64,000 nucleotides of DNA, taken from the NCBI RefSeq assembly GCF_000346465.2, contig NC_034012.1:11475951-11539950 (forward strand), written 5' to 3'. How positions within the stretch are numbered: the stretch's first letter is position 1; each line of letters starts with the position of its first letter. Source of the stretch: Prunus persica (taxonomy: Eukaryota > Streptophyta > Magnoliopsida > Rosales > Rosaceae). The position numbers and the translations under genes were made by a program. Below are positions 57,816 through 64,000 of this stretch, in pieces. The notes beneath the pieces were generated by a model, which was given only the letters and a program-made list of their open reading frames with translations, searched no databases and was not told the origin of the DNA.

Positions 57816-58402
57816 TATATATAGATATAGATAAATATTTTTTTATCAAGTACTTTTCGACTTGCTTTGACATGTGTACAGTACTTGATCATAAATTATT
57901 TATTATATGAAAATAATTCATGGCTTGCAAATTTTTAGCTTTATGAATAATGTTGTGGGTGAAGCATATAATCTAATCTGGATTGCAGATTCCAAAGAAA
58001 ATATGCATATACAACTAGCTTGAATTATTTGTACCAAAATTAATTATATATGTTTTTATTAGGCTCTTTGTATGTAGTACTAATAGTGACATACTTGCAT
58101 TCAAAACAATATTGTGGCTACACAGATTAAGCATAAACATACATGCTAGTGTAATAAGTCGGCCAAGTATGCTAGTGTATTAAGTCCGCCATTTGTTACA
58201 TATTTCTAATCTTGCACTTTAAATTGCATTCATTAGATATAAAATATACATACAATCCAATAAATGATAGGCCTTCTTCAATTTAAGTATATACCTGAAT
58301 CTTAATTAGGATATTTTCTTAATAGTTTAGGTTCATTGATATGCTTTAACTAGTTTAATTAATTTAATGATGGGGTACATATAATTAATTAATTCCTACA
58401 TA

Positions 58403-58696
58403 TCTATATCTATATACATAAAGCAAAAGGCAGAGAATGGTAAAACATTCAAAATACCAAAAAATATCTTTGGTTAATGCAAACTTTAAGAATTGAAATT
58501 ATTAATTAAATGAGAATAATATGGTAAATTCACACTTTTTCATACAAAGAAAATTAAAATTAAAAGAAAAATCAGATAATGGGTGATCCTATTTTTATGG
58601 AACACAACTACCCATTATCTTTTTTAATTCTAAAATAAATTTAAAACTTTTTTAAAAAGTCTCTTGCAGGCGCAGAAGCACGTGCAAAGAGGCTAG
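58403..58696 (+). mobile_element. Helitron-like element, plus-strand copy
   Basis: Starts TCTATATCTATATACATAAAG (or six bases later), contains the family body in plus orientation (ATGGTAAATTCACACTTTTT, GGAACACAACTACCCATTAT), has a GC-rich hairpin (about 58669-58690), and ends GAGGCTAG with host T next. Opposite orientation to the other copies. Confidence 0.65.
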
Positions 58697-59079
58697 TATT
58701 TAATTATGGAAATGGCAATGTCTCTCATATCTATAGGGAGCAAAACAGAGCAGTTAATTACCTTACTAACTTGGGGTATGAGTTACCCTTGGGGCTTCAT
58801 ATCTAGAATCTGCTCCTATCTCCCTCTCAAGCTTTCTGCTGGATGATGAACTAGGAAGAGCCCAAAGTAGGGTTGTGCCTTGTTAAGCTTTTTTTTTTTT
58901 TTTCTGGCTTCGGCCTGCCTTGTAACAAAAAAAAAGAAAAGAAATGGCAAGTCTTTGCAAATACGAATCCTAAACTTTCGTTTCCACCTGCATCGAAGCT
59001 TTTGGCATTCAATTTATGCTGATTTCACTCCATATGGATTCAAAAAAAATTTAATTCATAAAATAATTTCTCATAATTG

Positions 59080-59740
59080 AAACTATTTTTAAAATATATT
59101 CGGAAATTGAAAATAATTTTAAAGCCCAAATAATCATTTAAGATAAGCAAATATAATTAATTAGTATTTACTATGTAATTTATGAAATTAATTAAAACAT
59201 AAAAAAATAATTAGTATAATTAAATAAGGCTAAGATATTACTAATTGAAAATATTAAACTAAACAAATCAATATTGTATAAAAAAAATAAAAAAAAAAGA
59301 ACACAAAATAATTTAAAATAATTAATTACTATTTATTAAGTAATTGATTAAATTAGTAAAATATTTAAATACTAATTATTCACTAAGAAATAATAAATAA
59401 AACATAATTATTAATTAAAATAATTTAAAAAAAGACTAAGATATTACGTAATGTAATTATAAACATATTTTGTGGCACGACTATACTTTTTAAATATTCA
59501 AATATATTTAAAAAGTATAGCCACACGACTATACTCTTTAAATATTTATATATTTTAAAACTATAATTGGGCGACTTTAATATTAAAATATTTAAATATA
59601 GCTAAGTGGCTATATTCTTTAAATATTAATATATTTTAATCATATAGCCTCCAGCTATACTATGTAAATGTATTCGAATATTTTAAAAGTATAGCTGTGT
59701 GGCTATATGCTTTAAATAAGAGTAATTAGGTCTAGCAATT
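59080..59740 (+). repeat. AT-rich duplicated block, copy 1, with ~70-bp sub-repeats
   Basis: Ordered matches with 60295-60830 (TTTTAAAATATATT, GAAAATAATTTTAAAG, AATTAAATAAGGCTAAGATA, TTAAGTAATTGAT). The right part (59470-59720) is a tandem of about four degenerate units around GGCTATA..CTTTAAATATT.ATATATTTT. Confidence 0.65.
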
Positions 59741-60294
59741 AGGAATTGCATTAAACCAGATCACATATGCATTAGAAAAATAACTCACATGTTCCAATGC
59801 AATTAAATTCCAACATATCTACTGAACCCAAAAAGGTTGATGGATTTCATATTAGCCAAAGCGTGTTAAGCAATTTTTTAAATAATTGTAAACTTTTAAT
59901 GTCGTGCAATTTTTTATGGGTTTGGATCCTCTACTCCGTTAGGATCTGCTTGCTTTTAATATTTACATGTCGGAGCCTAATTGAGTCCTTAAAATTCCAA
60001 ATATAGATCTTATAGTCCAAACTCTAAATCCAAGTTACAACATGATTCGATAATATAAACTACTTGCTAGAGTTTGAATGAAATACATGAACTTGAATCC
60101 CACATTAGAAAAGAAAAGAAAATATGTATCCTTATAAGTGCGAATCTTTCTACACATGCAATATGTACTGTGGGCCTAGTGGAGTGGAACTTGGGCCTTA
60201 CCTTTTTATTGGGCTTTGATTATATATACATAATAATTAATATTTAATAATCATAGATTGGGTCTTGGGTTAGTCCTATTTTGGTATAATTTTC

Positions 60295-60830
60295 TAATTA
60301 TTGAAAATAGTTTTAAAATATATTGGAAAATTGAAAATAATTTTAAAGTCCAAAAACTCATTTAATATAAGTAAATATAATTAATTAGTATTAATTAAGT
60401 AATTTATGAAATTAATTAAAATACTTAAATACTAATTATTCATTAAATAAAAAATAATTAATACATAAATAATAATTAGTGTAATTAAATAAGGCTAAGA
60501 TATTACTGATTGCAAATATTAAATAAACAAACTAATCTTGTATTAAAAAAAATAAAGAACAAAGTCCACAAAATAATTTGAAATTATTAATTATTAATTA
60601 TTAAGTAATTGATGAAATTAGTAAAAGATTTAAATACTAATTATTCCTTAAAGACTAATAATTAAAATATAATTACTAATTAAATTAATTAAAAAGAGCT
60701 AAGATATCACTTAATTATAAAAATATTTTGTGCTGTATATTAGTGTGGTTTGTGCTGTATATTAGTGTGGCTATACTTTTAAAATATTAATGTATTTTAA
60801 AAATATAACCGCGCTATACCTGCCTTTTAG
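60295..60830 (+). repeat. AT-rich duplicated block, copy 2
   Basis: Second copy of the 59.1 kb block. It ends with the same GTGTGGCTATACTTTTAAAATATTAATGT-type unit, here shortened, and includes a small direct duplication (GTGCTGTATATTAGTGTGG twice at 60731-60770). Confidence 0.65.
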
Positions 60831-60950
60831 GTATAAATTCATATATTCGATTTTCTTATAGGTGTTTTTTTCATTGGTTATTTTACCTTACCTGGTATGG
60901 AATTATGCCATTACACATTTAAAACGCAATTATTCCCCTGATTACCTAGA

Positions 60951-61232
60951 TTAGTCTCTTTGCACACGCTCACGTGCGTGCCAATTGATTTTCTTTTTTA
61001 TTTTTTTATTTCAGAATTAAAAAAGATAATGGTTAGTTGTGTTCCATAAAAATATGACCCATTATCTGATTTTGTTTTTAATTTTAAATTTATTAAATAC
61101 GGAAGGTATGAATTTATCATATTTTTCACATTTTATTAATAATTTTAATTCTTAATATTTGCATTAACCAGGGGCATTTTCTAGTATTTTGAATGTTTCA
61201 CCATTCTATGCATTTTGCTTTTTATATGTAGA
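60951..61232 (-). mobile_element. Helitron-like element with CTAA terminus
   Basis: Left edge TTAGTCTCTTTGCACACGCT (CTAA on the element strand, which also fits the CTRR rule), hairpin GCACACGCTCACGTGCGTGC, family body (TTAGTTGTGTTCCATAAAAA, CATTTTCTAGTATTTTGAAT), and a diverged 5' end near 61232. More decayed than the others. Confidence 0.6.
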
Positions 61233-61542
61233 TATTATCAACCAAAAAATTACCTAGATATTATGTTTTTAACTAATACTTGGGTTTCAATGCCTGGAGC
61301 ATAGGTAAATGTTTATTTTTTTTAGTTTTTTGAATGTGGGAGGATGTTTGTTGATGTACCTATATCTGAGGCGTAGGTACGGTTTTGAGTATGGGTGAGT
61401 TCGGTCTGGGTTGGTTCGGGTTTGATCCCAAATCGTTCATCGAATCAGAGCTTTCGATGTAGCAATTTCAACACCAACGTCGAACCACCACCTCTGGTTA
61501 ACCAGTTGAACGATTTGGATTATCTCGATGTCAGGTTTAGGT

Positions 61543-61812
61543 TGAAGAAAAATGAGAAGAAAGAAAGAAAAAAAAAAGATAGAGAGATGGAGACAGATGA
61601 AGAAGAAGGAAAAGAGAGATAGATAGAAGAAGGAAAAAAATAAATAAAAGAGAGAGAGAAGAAGAAGAAGAAACAAAAAAAGACAGAGACAAGTGAAAAG
61701 GAAGAAGAAGAAGCAAAAGGAAAGAAAAAGAGACTGAAACAGACGAAGAGAGAGGAAGAAGAAGACAAAAAAAGAAAAAGATAAAAGATAGAGCGTGAGA
61801 GATGGAGAGGGA
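61543..61812 (+). other. Polypurine tract, about 270 bp
   Basis: Almost uninterrupted A/G on the plus strand (GAAGAAGAAG, GAGAGAGA, AAAGAAAAAG) with only isolated C/T. It creates long apparent open frames on the minus strand (Ser/Leu/Phe-rich), which are composition artefacts. Confidence 0.8.
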
Positions 61813-62523
61813 TGCATGGGTTTTTTTGTTTTTTTGTTTTTGGTCAGAGGCATGCATGTAGCATGCGTGTTGGTGGCAGGACAAAGGTTTTTAGTTTTAA
61901 TTTTTAGTTCTCATATATTATATATTACTTATAATAAAATTTTATTTAGTATATGTAAATACCACTGGTTTAGTTTGGTTAAACCGTGATTTTCAATATC
62001 CAACGTAGAGCACCGAACCATAGAAAACGGTTCGGTGTCAAACCAATGACACTACAAAAGAAGAAAACAAACCAAACCAAACCGTACGGCTTGGTTTGGG
62101 CAGTTTGACCCCGGTTTCGGTTTGTATGCACCCCTAGTTTTGAGGAGGAGTACGTGGACAAGAGGCATATTTACCGGTTTGGCTTAGTATACCTGGAACA
62201 CGAATCCTAAGTATCTACATTTAGAATTTATGTATTTTCCCGCATTTCGCACAATCTTCACCATCCTCATTATCTAACCGTTTAAAACAAGACACATAAT
62301 CAAACCTTTAAAAAAAAAAAATTAAAAACAAACTTCAAATTAAAAAATAAGATTAAAAAAGTCACATAATCTAAAAATTAAAAAAACCAGAAATGCAACT
62401 TTCCCTCCCCACCACTATCCCCGACGCCCCTACCAACCCCAACACACCCAAGCATACATACCATCCACCATCTTTCTCCCCAACCCACCCCAACACCACC
62501 CAAGCCGTTATATATACCATTCA

Positions 62524-62570
<47 letters not shown>

Positions 62571-63769
62571 TAATCTTTCTCTATATTCTTCACAGCCCCC
62601 CTTTAATTACCCCTAACCTTTCGGGAAAAAACCTATAGCCTCCCTCCCACCCACCTTATGGAAAGGGAGTTAATTTTTCTTTTATGTTTTTTATTTAAAC
62701 AAATAATTGTTAAATTTAAATAAATTTTATGATAAAAAGGAAAATTAAATACTTATATTGTTCACATGTCATGTCTTTTAAATAGTTAGATTATTATGAT
62801 GGTCAAGATTTTGCGAAATACGGGAAAATGCATAAATTCTAAATATAGAGGCTTGAGATCCCCTAAAACATAGTCATAGGTATAATTTTGAGTGATTTGT
62901 AGATGGAGGCGAGATTTGTAGGATGTGTATGCTGTTTTTATTATTATGACATAAATTAATTTATTACCTAATTTTATGTTTTAGGGGCATAATTGGTACA
63001 ACAAAATAATTAAAAGCTGAAAAAAAATAATATGTAAACATAAATAAATAAAAATATAATCATATGTAGCATAAAAGTTAAAGAACTTGTATCAACAACA
63101 AAAAAATATGTGAATTTCACCTAACTTATGTTTTCGATTTTGAACTTATATACCAAAATTTCTATTAATTATATCATTATCATCATAATAATAATCATCT
63201 CAATTCATCATAATCATATAAATTGAGGTTGGACGGTTTCAATCTTTGCGTTACACACTCCGCCACCAAAATAATAATAATAATAATAATAAGATGTATA
63301 TCTTAGTTCCATTATATTATTGCATATCTATTTTATTGATTAGACTGCAGTTTCTAGGGAGTTCCACAGTCATGATGAGTAGGGCCAAAACAAAAATAAT
63401 GCAGGTTTTGGCTTTATTTTTCTATTCAATAGAAAACTCGAATAAAAACAAATGAAAGTTCAAGTATAAAATAAGGTTTGACCGATTGTCTTGTCGTTTA
63501 GGGTTATTAATATATAAAACTAGATTATGAAAGACTTATTTTCTACTATTTGTTTTATTTTAGATCGCGATCAGATCACAGTTAATAATACCCACACATG
63601 TTCTTTGGTATATGTCATGTCAACTTGTGGAGTATACCTGCGTAGGAACCTATCGGCCAAAAAGCATAAAACATCTCCTCCTCCTTGTTTTTATATGAAA
63701 TATGAACTCAGCCCTCCTCTTAATGGACAATAATTGTATAGTTAGAATAATTCATTTTCTAAATCCAAG

Positions 63770-63905
63770 GACTCGAGGTCTAGTACAGTGAAAATAAGGT
63801 CTGATTTATAAATTAACAGTCTTAAGTTTGAACCCTTATAATACATTAGTAGTGTGTGTGAGAAACCTCTATTCTTTAGTAGTTTAGACTATTGTTTGTA
63901 TTAAA
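63770..63905 (+). repeat. SINE-like remnant
   Basis: GGTCTAGTACAGTGAAAATAAGG then CTTAAGTTTGAACCCTT and TGTGTGAGAAACCTC..TTAGTAGTTTAGACTA match the layout of the element at 10485-10625. Confidence 0.5.
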
Positions 63906-64000
63906 AAAAAACTTACTTTAGCAATTTTTGAGGTGTGATTTAGAAAATAAATGATTATAATTATGAAATAGTCATTTATAATTATTTTGAAGTGTCTATA

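Larger units (their letters stand above)
57146..57831 (-). mobile_element. Helitron-like element, outer copy interrupted by two insertions
   Basis: The 3' end (left, TTAGTC..., i.e. CTAA on the element strand) with its GC-rich hairpin segment occupies 57146-57189. The body resumes at 57476-57693 and the 5' end (TATATATAGATATAGA) at 57816-57831. The gaps are filled by a second Helitron-like copy (57190-57475) and a 122-bp foldback (57694-57815). Removing both restores a continuous copy comparable with copy 1 at 15 kb. Confidence 0.6.
61233..64000. other. Gene-free right end
   Basis: Holds the polypurine tract, a phrase set TTCGGTTTGTATGCACCCCTA (62117-62138) typical of ends of hAT-like plant MITEs, a (CT)n run at 62526-62567, and a SINE-like remnant at 63770-63905. 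No coding region that I can support. Confidence 0.5.

Noticed and set aside
61437..61884. Three overlapping minus-strand open frames rich in Ser, Leu and Phe
   Set aside because: They arise from the polypurine tract (GAA/GAG on the other strand); low complexity in all frames and no motif.

Overview
This window is nuclear DNA from a dicot plant. The protein genes have many short GT-AG introns, their intergenic DNA is AT-rich, nuclear tRNA genes are present, and plant-type mobile elements are frequent (a Ty1/copia element, Helitron-like elements, foldback MITEs, tRNA-headed SINE remnants). The set MRE11, CNGC4, DUF1223, VAP4 resembles, from memory, a block on Arabidopsis chromosome 5, so a rosid is likely. 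A woody Rosaceae species such as Prunus is my guess and is not proven by anything here.

Layout from left to right. 1-4.8 kb: 5' part of MRE11 (minus strand; the C-terminal exons lie off the left edge). 5.3-5.7 kb: SINE-like remnants. 5949-10451: a complete, young copia element with near-identical LTRs and a long open frame in which the gag capsid part is replaced by a Thr/Pro repeat. 10.8-11.2 kb: a tRNA-Cys gene and its decayed tandem copy. 11.3-21.2 kb: gene-free, with a 1.2 kb long-TIR element and two Helitron-like elements. 21.3-26.5 kb: CNGC4, seven exons, with one GC-AG intron. 26.5-29.4 kb: noncoding, probably old LTR-element DNA. 29.5-30.0 kb: an LC8-type dynein light chain gene. 30.6-36.2 kb: a graveyard of duplicated and broken pieces (a 0.36 kb tandem repeat, a gag-like scrap, a PPR tail joined to an intronless NOP58 piece, a PIF/Harbinger-like MITE, a broken DUSP12-like phosphatase gene). 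36.5 kb: tRNA-Ala. 37.5-38.9 kb: a DUF1223 gene. 39.7-41.5 kb: a VAP4-type VAP/MSP gene, convergent with it. 44.7 and 47.9 kb: two small WGPN-ended (wound-induced-polypeptide-like) genes. 50.4-55.2 kb: a 12-exon DGK5-type diacylglycerol kinase. 56-64 kb: no genes; nested Helitron-like elements, AT-rich duplications and a long polypurine tract.

The genes do not form a pathway. CNGC4 (calcium-permeable channel), DGK5 (phosphatidic acid signalling) and the WGPN peptides all belong to families linked to wounding or immune signalling, but their proximity may be chance. I found no previously undescribed system. The most unusual items are the copia element lacking a capsid domain, the triple-nested Helitron cluster with a 122-bp foldback, the non-canonical intron in CNGC4, and the PPR/NOP58 chimeric pseudogene.
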